IMG/VR virus record: IMGVR_UViG_3300024265_000081
Span: 1 to 48,299 of that record
Direction: 5' to 3' (one strand)
DNA: 48,299 nucleotides
DNA from: a virus
In this document: piece after piece, positions 7,922-15,119 of the stretch
Position numbering within the stretch: position 1 is the first letter of the stretch
How the letters are laid out: every line of letters begins with the position of its first letter
The notes under the pieces: model-generated
The model's input: the letters and a program-made list of their open reading frames with translations, nothing else
What the model was told of the DNA's origin: nothing
Database searches by the model: none
Position numbers and translations under genes: made by a program

Positions 7922-8227
7922 TCATTCCTTTGGCTGGGGCATGAACGCTCCTTTGATGCTAATATAATCCGCATTCAAACGGCAACCCATCACCCGCAAG
8001 ATACGCTCCACGGTATCGAGACGGGGCTGGTAATGCTCTTCACATTCTAACACCCTGTCCACCGTGACTTTAGAGAGATAAGCATTCTCAGCAATGTTTT
8101 TGGTGGCGTTCACCCCGTACTCAGCAATCAAATCACTGGCCAGCTCCTTAAGACCTCGTTTAGAGTTGCCTAATGTACGAGTTTGTATCGACATCATAAT
8201 GGCTTTCTTTGCGGTTGCATTACTCAT
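7922..8227 (-). CDS. HTH (Cro/CI-like) transcriptional regulator
   Basis: A 101-residue protein. A YGVNATKNIAENAYLSKVTVDRVLE segment (about 37-61) looks like the recognition part of a lambda-repressor-type helix-turn-helix, followed by a helix (PRLDTVERILRVMGCRL) typical of such domains. The start overlaps the end of the upstream gene by 8 bp, suggesting translational coupling. There is no LexA-like protease domain, so it is not a self-cleaving CI. It may set early or lysis-lysogeny control together with the Cro/YdaS-like protein on the opposite strand. Confidence 0.6.
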   Translation of the reverse strand: MSNATAKKAIMMSIQTRTLGNSKRGLKELASDLIAEYGVNATKNIAENAYLSKVTVDRVLECEEHYQPRLDTVERILRVMGCRLNADYISIKGAFMPQPKE

Positions 8228-8855
8228 CTGACTTTACTCCCTTTGCTATTAGCTTATGAATAGAAGAAATGATTTTTCTAAATTCTGCCGTTTCCTTAAT
8301 TACTTCGGCGAGCGCTCCCACTTGGGTGGAGACGTTGGGTAATGGCTCGGCATCGCTTAGATAATTTGCAAACTGCATGAACGTCTCTACGAGCAATTTC
8401 TTAGCCACGTCGTTGGTGTGGACGATAGTCCCTACTTCATCAATAGCCGCCTGTGCAGCGCCGGTATACGTTATCTCAACAGCCGGTTTAATGTCTTTCT
8501 TTGATCTGGGTCCATACGGTTTAGTTTCACCCACTTGATAACGAAATTCAGGAGCCATTTTTTCCCAATTCGTGTGCTGGGGTTGGACAAGATCCTTATT
8601 CTCTTTTAGCCGCTTCCTTCCTTTTGCCGTTATAAAATAGAATTTCTTGCCTCTGTGTTGAGATTTAGTGGCATCGATTAAACCTGCCCCACACATATCG
8701 CTCATTCGACCGCCAAAATTATAATCAGAAGGCAAACCGGGAAAGCATTCTTCTTTGAACATACTTCCTGATATTTTTGTATAATTTTGAATGCGGTGAA
8801 GAATGGTTTCGTAGGTCACCAACGAGGTTCGCAGTTTGGTTCTTGGACTTTCCAT
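8220..8855 (-). CDS. Putative winged-helix regulator of unknown role
   Basis: A 211-residue protein. The first 90 residues alternate helices with a short wing (GRMSDMCGAGLIDATKSQHRGKKFYFITAKGRKRL), which reads as a winged-helix DNA-binding domain. The rest is mostly helical, with a long C-terminal amphipathic helix (about 165-211) that could mediate dimerisation. It is the first of the HTH pair in this operon and overlaps the next gene. I do not recognise a named family. Confidence 0.4.
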   Translation of the reverse strand: MESPRTKLRTSLVTYETILHRIQNYTKISGSMFKEECFPGLPSDYNFGGRMSDMCGAGLIDATKSQHRGKKFYFITAKGRKRLKENKDLVQPQHTNWEKMAPEFRYQVGETKPYGPRSKKDIKPAVEITYTGAAQAAIDEVGTIVHTNDVAKKLLVETFMQFANYLSDAEPLPNVSTQVGALAEVIKETAEFRKIISSIHKLIAKGVKSDE

Positions 8856-8917
8856 ATCATGTCGCTTCTTTGTTGGGAGGGAGTAAAACTAAGTGATCAT
8901 TAGATCGCCACCTTATT

Positions 8918-9070
8918 TTAGGAGCGACTTTGTTTATTTTTATGGGTGGTTTTGTAGTGTACGAGACTTCTTAGGACGCCTACGGACGCTTCCCCGTCCC
9001 CAATTCTTTTGAAGTACTTCCATTGTGCATCGGTCATCCGAATTGTCCTGTTAGTTTTTACTTTGGCCAT
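8918..9070 (-). CDS. 50-residue ribbon-helix-helix-like protein
   Basis: This short ORF reads MAKVKTNRTIRMTDAQWKYF and continues to a basic tail, ending KQSRS. The NRTIRMTDAQW strand-turn-helix is the usual start of a CopG/Arc-like ribbon-helix-helix domain. The ribosome site is weak. It lies between the winged-helix gene and the outer-membrane protein gene and might repress either. Confidence is limited by its length. Confidence 0.45.
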   Translation of the reverse strand: MAKVKTNRTIRMTDAQWKYFKRIGDGEASVGVLRSLVHYKTTHKNKQSRS

Positions 9071-9150
9071 ACGTTATCTACTTTTTAACCAATATCGTTT
9101 CCTACCGGCGAGTATAAGTTAGAAATGAATTTTGCGCAATGCGATGTTTA

Positions 9151-9771
9151 TTAGAACTTTCTAGCAATCGATAACGACATGTTTTCAATCGTGTGGTCGA
9201 CGGATCTCAATCCGGGTAATGATGTGTTTAGATTAGCCTCAAGCTTCCTATATTCGAATCCAATCAATATATCGTTGCTGAAGTCGTATTGAGCCCCTAT
9301 TCCCCAGTACATATTATTCCCGTTATCATCGAGAACTATTGAAAGCCCCGCTAAGGAATCAGAGGATTCACGGGATAGATTGTATTCAACCTCCCACACC
9401 GACAAGCCCATGCGTGCATTCAGTGAAAAACCGGTTGAGAACGGAATGACCGCTTTAAACCCAAGGTTAAAAGCGGTTGTTTCCAGTGTCTCACTCCACA
9501 CACCGTCTAACGCAGTACCCTCAAAATCATAATCTGAAGACTCTTTTGCCTCGCCATAATCCTGAAAGGCTAACTCAACGGCAATATAATCGGCGAGTTG
9601 ATAGCCGCCCCTTACCCCCCATGAAGTACCACGGCCAGAAACGGAGCTGCCAGCACCAGCGTCCGCTTTTTGATGGGCCGTACCCATTAAGAATTCGACA
9701 TAAAAATCCGTGTTCGCGATGGTGGGTAGGGATAATGTGGCTAGCGCAAGGGCTGTAATAATCTTTTTCAT
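9151..9771 (-). CDS. Outer-membrane beta-barrel protein (OmpA/Ail/Lom-like)
   Basis: A 206-residue protein with a Sec signal peptide (MKKIITALALATLSLPTIA, cleavage near 19-20). Alternating aromatic/hydrophobic strands separated by polar loops then run to a terminal Phe (SLSIARKF), the usual BAM-complex signal. Size and pattern fit an eight-stranded barrel such as OmpA N-domain, OmpX/Ail or lambda Lom. It would be exported to the host outer membrane, not placed in the virion. AGGAGA stands about 7 nt before ATG, and a long dyad lies just upstream. Known phage relatives alter host surface, serum resistance or phage adsorption; which applies here is unknown. Confidence 0.85.
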   Translation of the reverse strand: MKKIITALALATLSLPTIANTDFYVEFLMGTAHQKADAGAGSSVSGRGTSWGVRGGYQLADYIAVELAFQDYGEAKESSDYDFEGTALDGVWSETLETTAFNLGFKAVIPFSTGFSLNARMGLSVWEVEYNLSRESSDSLAGLSIVLDDNGNNMYWGIGAQYDFSNDILIGFEYRKLEANLNTSLPGLRSVDHTIENMSLSIARKF

Positions 9772-9784
9772 TGGTTTTCTCCTG

Positions 9785-9809
9785 TTTATGATAAGGATTG
9801 GATCATAAA
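9785..9809. promoter_or_regulatory. Dyad in leader of outer-membrane protein gene
   Basis: TTTATGAT (9785-9792) and ATCATAAA (9802-9809) form a perfect 8-bp inverted repeat around 9 bp; three more bases (CTG/CAG) pair beyond a single unpaired A. It ends only a few bases before the ribosome site of the outer-membrane protein gene. It may be an operator overlapping the promoter or transcription start, or an mRNA hairpin that tunes translation. Confidence 0.5.
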
Positions 9810-9846
9810 ACAGAAAGACTCAGTGCGCAATGCGTTCGAGGGTTTT

Positions 9847-10074
9847 TTAGAAGAAATCGCCCGAATAGCCGTTTCTAATCAGCCATTCCCGGCTCGATGC
9901 TTTGTATTCTGGTTCAATGGCCGTCGCAAGTATCCGTGCTTTATGCATACCGGCTAAGAGTTGTTTAACCGTCAGATTATTATTATCTCGCTTCCTTGCC
10001 CATTCTATATCCAGCGCTCTCAATGCCTCGTCGCGCTCTATAACATAGGAGGCTATGTCCTCGCGTTTAGCCAC
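9847..10074 (-). CDS. Small helical protein of unknown function
   Basis: A 75-residue, mostly helical, charged protein. I place the start at a GTG (10074-10072) that overlaps the stop of the upstream gene, because GGAGGA lies 8 nt before it. The longer reading from an ATG at 10128 would overlap that gene by 62 bp and has no comparable ribosome site. It contains EWARKRDNNNLTVKQLLAGM and ends GYSGDFF. No family is recognised. Confidence 0.55.
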   Translation of the reverse strand: MAKREDIASYVIERDEALRALDIEWARKRDNNNLTVKQLLAGMHKARILATAIEPEYKASSREWLIRNGYSGDFF

Positions 10075-10246
10075 TACCACTTTCCTCCATTTTTCTATGA
10101 TTCCGCAATGCTTCTCTAACGATTTCACTCATTGAGGAATACTCCTCACTTTGTAGCAACTTATTAATGTATTTAACGTTCGACGTTCCAATATAAACCG
10201 TAATTCGTCCGCGATCTTTGGAATCGGTTTTACTTTGTTTTTGCAT
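10067..10246 (-). CDS. Ribbon-helix-helix (CopG/ParD-like) protein
   Basis: A 59-residue ORF. Residues 14-50 (RITVYIG, NVKYINKLLQ, then SMSEIVREALR) match a ribbon-helix-helix domain with the ParD-type ending S-[MV]-[SA]-E-[IV]-[VL]-REALR. It overlaps the membrane gene upstream by 17 bp and is coupled to the small helical gene downstream. It is similar in layout to the protein at 12838-13032. It could be an autorepressor or antitoxin; no RelE/ParE-type toxin is next to it. Confidence 0.6.
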   Translation of the reverse strand: MQKQSKTDSKDRGRITVYIGTSNVKYINKLLQSEEYSSMSEIVREALRNHRKMEESGSG

Positions 10247-10457
10247 TGGAGCTGTATTCCGCTGATGATTTAAAGGTTTTTTCTAATATTCCACTCGACG
10301 CCAAGTCTTCTAACTGGCAAAGACGAGTATGCAAATTAAGCAATTTTTGGTGTGCGTCCATTATTACGCGATGCGATTTGCCGTTCATCCACATTATGTA
10401 AATAAGTGATGTCATAATAATTAAGTCAGCAGTAATTTGGGCTATTCCAGGTTCCAT
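10230..10457 (-). CDS. Small membrane protein with helical cytoplasmic tail
   Basis: A 75-residue protein with one hydrophobic segment at about 9-24 (TADLIIMTSLIYIMWM), then a helix of heptad-like pattern (VIMDAHQKLLNLHTRLCQLEDL) and a polar tail. The layout resembles i-spanin or small accessory lysis proteins, but no partner o-spanin is visible. It precedes the ribbon-helix-helix gene with a 17-bp overlap. Function is unassigned. Confidence 0.5.
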   Translation of the reverse strand: MEPGIAQITADLIIMTSLIYIMWMNGKSHRVIMDAHQKLLNLHTRLCQLEDLASSGILEKTFKSSAEYSSNAKTK

Positions 10458-10549
10458 AGGGAAAGTCTCTTTATAAAAGGGTGCGAGATAGTAAAACCCC
10501 AGTCTATCACCGTCAATGGTTTGGCTACATTATGTGACTAAGGTAATCC

Positions 10550-10804
10550 TTAAAATGGAATTTCATCATCCTCCCAGTCCTCGGGGGTCTCAGGACGTTC
10601 CGTAGGTAGTGCTCGGGCTTCTTTGAGCTTCGCTTTCAGGGAGACAACGGGCGCATTGGGATCGTCCGTGGGTTTTCTCTTCCAGCCCGACAGCCAATAC
10701 TCCGTGCCATCAATATTAATGGTTCCTTGGAAATCGCGATCGGTGGGTGATTGTTTGTTCTCACTGCGCCATATCTGGCCACGGTTGGTGTTGTCATAAT
10801 TCAT
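10550..10804 (-). CDS. Small protein with SSB-like acidic C-terminal tail
   Basis: An 84-residue protein. Residues 25-45 (GTINIDGTEYWLSGWKRKP) are strand-rich, like part of a beta-barrel. The C-terminus ends EDWEDDEIPF, closely matching the acidic DDDIPF tip that bacterial SSB uses to recruit replication and repair proteins. It is coupled by a 4-bp overlap to the lambda-type exonuclease, so it may bind single-stranded DNA or recruit host partners to recombination. The body is too short for a full OB fold, so the tail may be the functional point. Confidence 0.6.
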   Translation of the reverse strand: MNYDNTNRGQIWRSENKQSPTDRDFQGTINIDGTEYWLSGWKRKPTDDPNAPVVSLKAKLKEARALPTERPETPEDWEDDEIPF

Positions 10805-11478
10805 TGCATGGTTTCCTTTGAGCTTAAATAGTAGGGGTTTTCAAGTATCGTTTTTTGGGTGGCGTTAACCAGGTGGTAGAAACTTTGTAATCGCCGTTCC
10901 ATCTTATCCATTTCGTCGAGCACGTCGTCTCGGTGAAGACGGTATACAAATATTTTTTTGTCGGGTGGGTAGTCTTCGCAGAAACTAATAAAATCGATCC
11001 AGTCTCGTTCGGTGTATTTGAGGTTTCCGATTAGCTGCCATTTATAAGCGGGGTCATAGGATTGGCGCTTGATGTTTCTGAAGTGCGTGGAAGGAATTAC
11101 CGACTTAATTTCTATCGCCCCATCGTCTCCGACTAAGCCATCGGGTGATACACCGCACCGGCCGCATTCAAAAAAACCTCCGTTATCCACCGTGCAGAAA
11201 TATTCGCTTTCGTATTTCATCCGGGCTAACGGTTCCTGTTGGTGTCCTCGCTCCATGTGGTCATTGGAATAATTGGAAGAAACAGGGTTGTGAGTAATCT
11301 TCTCTATGGCTAAATTGGCCGCGTATTTTTTCGCCGGTTCGCTAAATACACCGCCGTAGTTGGCCATGACTTTACTAAAGGCTGATCCCGTTACTTTACC
11401 CGCTCTGAGCGCTAACCACCCTTCCGTGTTCTGTTCTATGTCATGAAACTTTATTTTTAGTCTCCTCAACGCTCCCAC
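10801..11478 (-). CDS. YqaJ/lambda-exonuclease-like recombination nuclease
   Basis: A 225-residue PD-(D/E)XK nuclease. Visible active-site blocks are RGHQQEP (Glu82), GVSPDGLVG (Asp113) and AIEIKS (Glu123, Lys125), with a following Gln at 148. The N-terminal QNTEGWLALRAGKVTGSAF segment is the family start. Such enzymes resect double-stranded ends 5' to 3' to make single strands for annealing during phage recombination and concatemer formation. It uses a GTG start at 11478, overlapping the upstream gene by 38 bp; a later start is possible. The SSB-tail protein follows and a probable annealing-associated protein precedes. Confidence 0.88.
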   Translation of the reverse strand: MGALRRLKIKFHDIEQNTEGWLALRAGKVTGSAFSKVMANYGGVFSEPAKKYAANLAIEKITHNPVSSNYSNDHMERGHQQEPLARMKYESEYFCTVDNGGFFECGRCGVSPDGLVGDDGAIEIKSVIPSTHFRNIKRQSYDPAYKWQLIGNLKYTERDWIDFISFCEDYPPDKKIFVYRLHRDDVLDEMDKMERRLQSFYHLVNATQKTILENPYYLSSKETMQ

Positions 11479-11650
11479 GATCTAACGTGCCTTCTACAGA
11501 TTTCCATTTAGCTCCTTTCCAGGATTTCTCTTGAAAATCACCAATCGGGATAGGTGCCTGCGATCCATCAAATCCCATGCAGATATGATTAAACTCATAC
11601 TCTCCTGTTTGTGGATTTAGCTTATGCCATACCGTTATAACTTCATTCAC
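11441..11650 (-). CDS. Small protein of recombination operon, unknown function
   Basis: A 69-residue protein, rich in Gly, Lys and Trp, beginning MNEVITVWHKLNPQTGEYEF. It overlaps its upstream neighbour by 8 bp and the exonuclease by 38 bp. No domain is recognised; the context suggests a helper in the recombination module. Confidence 0.5.
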   Translation of the reverse strand: MNEVITVWHKLNPQTGEYEFNHICMGFDGSQAPIPIGDFQEKSWKGAKWKSVEGTLDRGSVEETKNKVS

Positions 11651-12164
11651 CTTCTTTAGCCTCCTGGATTAATATTTTTTTATTTTTGTCACTGATATGC
11701 GCATGCCTTAGTACCTGATCGAAATTACCTTCGCGCTTATAGGAAGCAATAGCCTGCGCCCATATTGTTTTATCAGCGGGCGATATTTCCCGCTTTTTAT
11801 TGGTCGGTTGCTCAGAGGATATTCTCAAACCGTCTCTCAGGTCGCGGCCCATTTTAACATCCTTCTCGACATAGATCGTGACGGCAACTTTGTTCCAGTC
11901 TTCTATATAGGGCGAATCGGTAAACTTTCTCACTAAAAGAGAATTACCGGCGTTCAAGATCATCGGTTTTAATTCCTCCCCTGTGCGAATCTCTTTCTCG
12001 ACAAAATAGGCGGTGTTAAAGTTTTCCTGCGATTTGTGCGAATGATCGGGCTCAAGTAGCACGTGCTTAATCGTTAGCTCAATCGGCCCGATTAGATCGG
12101 CACTGCTCAAGTACGGGCTATTAAAGGCTTTTCTGTAGTGGGTTTTTGTTGCAGTTTTTGTCAT
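11643..12164 (-). CDS. Recombination-operon protein, possible DNA-binding/annealing partner
   Basis: A 173-residue protein. The start HYRKAFNSPYLSSADLIGPIELTIKHV resembles a common phage protein found beside lambda-type exonucleases. A central strand-rich section (about 30-105) could be an OB-like barrel and is followed by a helical, basic C-terminus. Nothing proves annealing activity: there is no clear RecT, Redbeta or ERF motif. It lies 4 bp downstream of the lysozyme-like gene and is coupled to the next gene. Confidence 0.45.
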   Translation of the reverse strand: MTKTATKTHYRKAFNSPYLSSADLIGPIELTIKHVLLEPDHSHKSQENFNTAYFVEKEIRTGEELKPMILNAGNSLLVRKFTDSPYIEDWNKVAVTIYVEKDVKMGRDLRDGLRISSEQPTNKKREISPADKTIWAQAIASYKREGNFDQVLRHAHISDKNKKILIQEAKEGE

Positions 12165-12168
12165 GAGT

Positions 12169-12597
12169 TTATCCTTTAAAAGCCAGTGCTATACCGTTAG
12201 ATATAACATCGGGTGAATAAGGTTGCATGCCGTTTTCGTGAAAGGTCATCGCGGCAAACAGGTCTGCATAATCACGATGGTCAACCAAGTATTTCCGTTC
12301 AAGGCCAGTCATATCGCAGATTGATTTAATGTAAGCTTCTACATCATTTTTATCTTCCGCTGGTGCCCACGTGCTGATAATATCCTCAACAGAGTTTACG
12401 CCCCGTATTGAATACGAGCGCAATATCCTGGCACTCGCTCGGAAGCCGTATATAGGCTTAGTAAATTCTTCAAAGTCGGGATCAAAATCTTCGTCGTGCT
12501 CCCCTTCCCAGTCAAAATCGCTGCGCTGGTTTTCACGAATGTTCATCGGATTGTTGTTCCGAATACCTCGCGGTAGTGGATCGGTTTGCTTGAACAT
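12169..12597 (-). CDS. Lysozyme/transglycosylase-like protein (P5-type)
   Basis: A 142-residue protein with the hallmark PRGIRNNNPMNIR near the N-terminus, an FRASARIL motif at about 55 and a FHENG motif near the end. Proteins with RGIRNNNPxNIR are usually annotated as phage structural protein P5 or lysozyme-like hydrolases and are thought to cut peptidoglycan. There is no signal peptide or membrane anchor. It sits in the leftward recombination block, not in a late lysis cassette, yet it is the only endolysin candidate I see in the window. Catalytic residues cannot be fixed from sequence alone. Confidence 0.6.
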   Translation of the reverse strand: MFKQTDPLPRGIRNNNPMNIRENQRSDFDWEGEHDEDFDPDFEEFTKPIYGFRASARILRSYSIRGVNSVEDIISTWAPAEDKNDVEAYIKSICDMTGLERKYLVDHRDYADLFAAMTFHENGMQPYSPDVISNGIALAFKG

Positions 12598-12608
12598 GGT
12601 TTTCCTCT

Positions 12609-12851
12609 CTATATTTCGAAAACTTCTATACAGATAACCCGGCTTCCTTTATCTGTTTTGCGCGTGGTAAAGCGCTTACCCAGTAATACTGGCATCGCTG
12701 ACAGGATAATTCTGTAGTTGCTAGGGAAGTACTGGATCACAAACGATTCCCCTTCCTCTATATCACGGATCGCCTCTAGAAATTGCTCCACCGTCGATGA
12801 GTCATAATCTCGTTTGGGCATCGGTACAGTCTCAATTTTAATTTTTTTCAT
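12609..12851 (-). CDS. Small phage protein of unknown function
   Basis: An 80-residue protein (from the ATG at 12851, preceded by a GAGAG stretch). It has a VEQFLEAIRDIEEGESFVI segment and an FTTRKTDKGSRV strand-turn, a pattern I associate with small host-takeover or DNA-mimic-like phage proteins, without a named family. It overlaps the ParD-like gene upstream by 14 bp, in the place where a toxin would stand, but it does not look like ParE or RelE. Confidence 0.5.
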   Translation of the reverse strand: MKKIKIETVPMPKRDYDSSTVEQFLEAIRDIEEGESFVIQYFPSNYRIILSAMPVLLGKRFTTRKTDKGSRVICIEVFEI

Positions 12852-13032
12852 TATCAAACTCTCTCTCGTGTAGCCGAAGCGCTTCGCGTAAAACTTCCGC
12901 TACCGACATATACCGGCCGGTAGCGATAAGATCCTCTATATATTTAGCGTAATGTTCACCAATGGATTTTTGTATCGTTCCGCCAACCTGCTTTTTTCTG
13001 CTGGGCTCTCTCTTGTTTGAATTTTTTTTCAT
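12838..13032 (-). CDS. ParD/CopG-like ribbon-helix-helix protein
   Basis: A 64-residue protein with a very basic first 15 residues, then GGTIQKSIGEHYAKYIEDL and MSVAEVLREALRLHER, the ParD-type ribbon-helix-helix ending. An AAGG ribosome site precedes the start. ParD proteins are DNA-binding antitoxins and autorepressors. The adjacent gene is not a recognisable toxin, so a solo repressor is as likely. Confidence 0.65.
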   Translation of the reverse strand: MKKNSNKREPSRKKQVGGTIQKSIGEHYAKYIEDLIATGRYMSVAEVLREALRLHEREFDNEKN

Positions 13033-13112
13033 GTCTTACCTTTAAATGCTACCTGCTAGGCCGGGGATAGCGCTCCGTATTGGCTTGGCCGTGAACCCAC
13101 AACCTAAAACGC

Positions 13113-13637
13113 CTAACTCGTTGCCAATTCTCTATATAATCTGTCGAATTGCTTCCCACGAGGGAATATTTTTCTAATCTTCCGGTTCAAATGAACGTGT
13201 CCACTAAAATCAGGCCATTCTTCCCGGTAACCCAAATCAGGCCATTCTTGCCGGTAACTCATTTGCGCTTTAGTTAGTAGACGTTTTTTTTGATTGCGCC
13301 AAGCATCATAAAGTTTCAATGCCGATTTGTAGGGCTTATTAAAGTTGCCTCTAATAGCCAATCCACAGGCTTCCGAGTGACCGACTACCGCTTGATCCCA
13401 CGTTGAATAACGCCACTGTAGGTCGTCTAATTCGCCACCAAATACCATGGTTTCAAACAGCAAGGGAGGGCCATCGCCCCACGAATGATCTAAACCCAGA
13501 AATACCGTGCTAATATAAACACCGGGTTTATTCGTTCTAGCAACACGGCGGCTAACATCTTTCTTGAACAGCTTCACCCACTCTAGAATGTCGTCGCATT
13601 CGACTGGCTCTTTACCGTTGAGAAGATAATAAATCAT
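13113..13637 (-). CDS. Conserved phage protein with internal 9-residue duplication
   Basis: A 174-residue protein with ISTVFLGLDHSWGDGPPLLF followed by ETMVFGG (about 42-68), a segment I recognise from many phage hypothetical proteins, and a WRYSTWDQAVVGH motif. Near residue 130 two copies of YR-[QE]-EWPD stand side by side, encoded by a 27-bp tandem duplication. The C-terminus is basic. No catalytic motif is certain. It is part of the leftward operon downstream of the methyltransferase-like and zinc-finger genes. Confidence 0.6.
   Translation of the reverse strand: MIYYLLNGKEPVECDDILEWVKLFKKDVSRRVARTNKPGVYISTVFLGLDHSWGDGPPLLFETMVFGGELDDLQWRYSTWDQAVVGHSEACGLAIRGNFNKPYKSALKLYDAWRNQKKRLLTKAQMSYRQEWPDLGYREEWPDFSGHVHLNRKIRKIFPRGKQFDRLYRELATS
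13207..13260. repeat. 27-bp tandem duplication inside a coding gene
   Basis: Two in-frame 27-bp units (13207-13233 and 13234-13260) differ at two positions and add one 9-residue copy to the protein. The near-identity implies a recent slippage or duplication. Expected effect is a small loop extension. Confidence 0.85.
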
Positions 13638-13653
13638 AATGTTTTCCTAACGT

Positions 13654-13980
13654 TTAATATTGTTGGTAAATGCTGCCTTCCTGACCCGGTGAATTACTGC
13701 CGGTACATTCCCAGCGATGATCGCTCGCTTTAGGGCAACGCTTGTTTCCACAGTCCCCGCACAAAATCATTTTAGAGGTACTGATCGGCAGGTTCAACGT
13801 TGTGTCACCAATCCTGATCGGACAGGTTTTTGAATACTCGCCAATGCACTGGTGACACTCGCACGCTTCACTGCCGTCTGTAATTCCTTTCAACATTTTA
13901 GCTATACGCTCCCTATGTGGATGCACGATACAAGTTATGCTTATGTCTGTGCAGGTACATCTGCTCATATCTAAACTCAC
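13654..13980 (-). CDS. Zinc-finger-like Cys-rich phage protein
   Basis: A 108-residue protein with eleven or more Cys in groups: CTCTD near the start, CECHQCIGEYSKTC at about 39-52, and CGDCGNKRCPKASDHRWECTGSNSPGQ near 74-100. The last block recurs in many phage small proteins. Cys pairs could hold one or two zinc ions. A GTG start overlaps the upstream stop, with GGGGTGA before it; an ATG four codons later is an alternative start. Function is unknown. Confidence 0.6.
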   Translation of the reverse strand: MSLDMSRCTCTDISITCIVHPHRERIAKMLKGITDGSEACECHQCIGEYSKTCPIRIGDTTLNLPISTSKMILCGDCGNKRCPKASDHRWECTGSNSPGQEGSIYQQY

Positions 13981-14630
13981 AAATCACCCCATTGATCAGC
14001 CATGGCATCAGCCCAGCCTGGGTAGGTTTCACCGCGAATTCTTGCTCTATCCGCGCTAGGAGGCAGATTGTTCTGCCCGCTGTCGGTTTGGTTTCCCCAT
14101 CTCATCACGTAACTTCGACCGTCTTTTGACTTTGCCAGCCTCGGGATAAAAAATCCTGTCGGCACTAAAGGGTCGAGATGATCTAGCCATAGACACGTTT
14201 CTTTGCTCGCATTCTCACCGTACTGGTAAGGCTGTATATACTGGGTCGGCTCCATCCATCGGGTAGATAAAACTCCTTTAGGGTTTTCCACACACTTTCT
14301 TTTAATAGGTGCCTCCCACAACATTTCCACGAAAGCAATTGCCTCTTCTCGTGCCTCTCTTCGAGCGGCACCCACCAAAGTTTCTGGCTTTACCTTTTGG
14401 TGGTACGGACCATCTCCATAAGCCCACTCGCCAGAACAGCTTAGATAAGTGCAGACAGGGTGAAATATGCCGAGATCCCAACCATCATTCAGGATGTCTC
14501 GAACATCCCCTTGATAGTACGGTCCAGGTCTATCAGTCGGGGATAAATCACAACTCACAGCATCGTGCCCGGCAGCAATAAAAGCGTCTCGTATAATTCC
14601 ACTTCGCTCCAAACCTACTAAAACCCTCAT
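13977..14630 (-). CDS. Phage DNA-methyltransferase-like protein
   Basis: A 217-residue protein of Rossmann type. VLVGLERSGIIRDAFIAAGH with CDLSPTD is a SAM-binding motif I and a following acidic loop; FHPVCTYLSCSGEW (about 56-69) takes the place of the C5-methyltransferase Pro-Cys loop; an ENPKG motif follows near 116. It lacks a large recognition domain, as in a family of short phage cytosine-methyltransferase-like proteins. It could modify phage DNA against restriction, or be inactive. It overlaps the first gene of the leftward operon by 4 bp. Confidence 0.7.
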   Translation of the reverse strand: MRVLVGLERSGIIRDAFIAAGHDAVSCDLSPTDRPGPYYQGDVRDILNDGWDLGIFHPVCTYLSCSGEWAYGDGPYHQKVKPETLVGAARREAREEAIAFVEMLWEAPIKRKCVENPKGVLSTRWMEPTQYIQPYQYGENASKETCLWLDHLDPLVPTGFFIPRLAKSKDGRSYVMRWGNQTDSGQNNLPPSADRARIRGETYPGWADAMADQWGDL

Positions 14631-14965
14631 ACAATAAACAAATCGTTTATTTCGGCGATATCCATTTCATCCACTTTTTTTATCAGTGTCAACTGTATCA
14701 CCCTGACAAATTCTAGAGTACTGCGAATTTCTGTGCGCGTAAACTTATCGGGCACTTTTTGGTAATCGATGTTACCGGGCATTTGCTGGAGTAACCCTTG
14801 AAAGGTAATCATTCCTGATTCATCCATGAGCATTTCAAAGTGCAGTGAGCGGCCACTAACACATCGACTAAGGATGATTCCGTAGTCAGAAAGACTTAAC
14901 GGGACGCTAAATGGCCCTTCTTTGGGGTCATCGGGCGGTGCTGTTCTGGTCGGATTTTCACACAT
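14627..14965 (-). CDS. First gene of leftward operon, unknown function
   Basis: A 112-residue protein with a polar, Pro-rich start, a central strand-rich part and a helical C-terminus (RSTLEFVRVIQLTLIKKVDEMD). It is the first gene read leftward from the divergent control region at 14966-15119. No family is recognised. Confidence 0.5.
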   Translation of the reverse strand: MCENPTRTAPPDDPKEGPFSVPLSLSDYGIILSRCVSGRSLHFEMLMDESGMITFQGLLQQMPGNIDYQKVPDKFTRTEIRSTLEFVRVIQLTLIKKVDEMDIAEINDLFIV

Positions 14966-15013
14966 AATCTGTATATTTCATCTCGAATTAAGTTTCATAA
15001 CCCCCTTTAAATG

Positions 15014-15041
15014 TTGATTTTCAAGCGTAGCCTTATAAAAT
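15014..15041 (+). promoter_or_regulatory. Sigma70-like promoter for rightward early block
   Basis: TTGATT (15014-15019) and TAAAAT (15036-15041) are spaced 16 bp in the divergent gap between the leftward operon and the Cro/YdaS-like gene. Transcription would start near 15048, leaving a leader of about 70 bases. The gap also contains the direct repeat GCTTTAT twice (about 15070-15090). Confidence 0.5.
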
Positions 15042-15119
15042 AATACCAATTTCCCACTAAATCAGGGCTTTATAGGAAAAAAGCTTTATTTTTCTGTATG
15101 GCAATGCTTCAATGCCTGC

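Noticed and set aside
12609-13032. ParD-like gene plus neighbour as a classical toxin-antitoxin pair
   Set aside because: The neighbour lacks ParE/RelE motifs and resembles another type of small phage protein.
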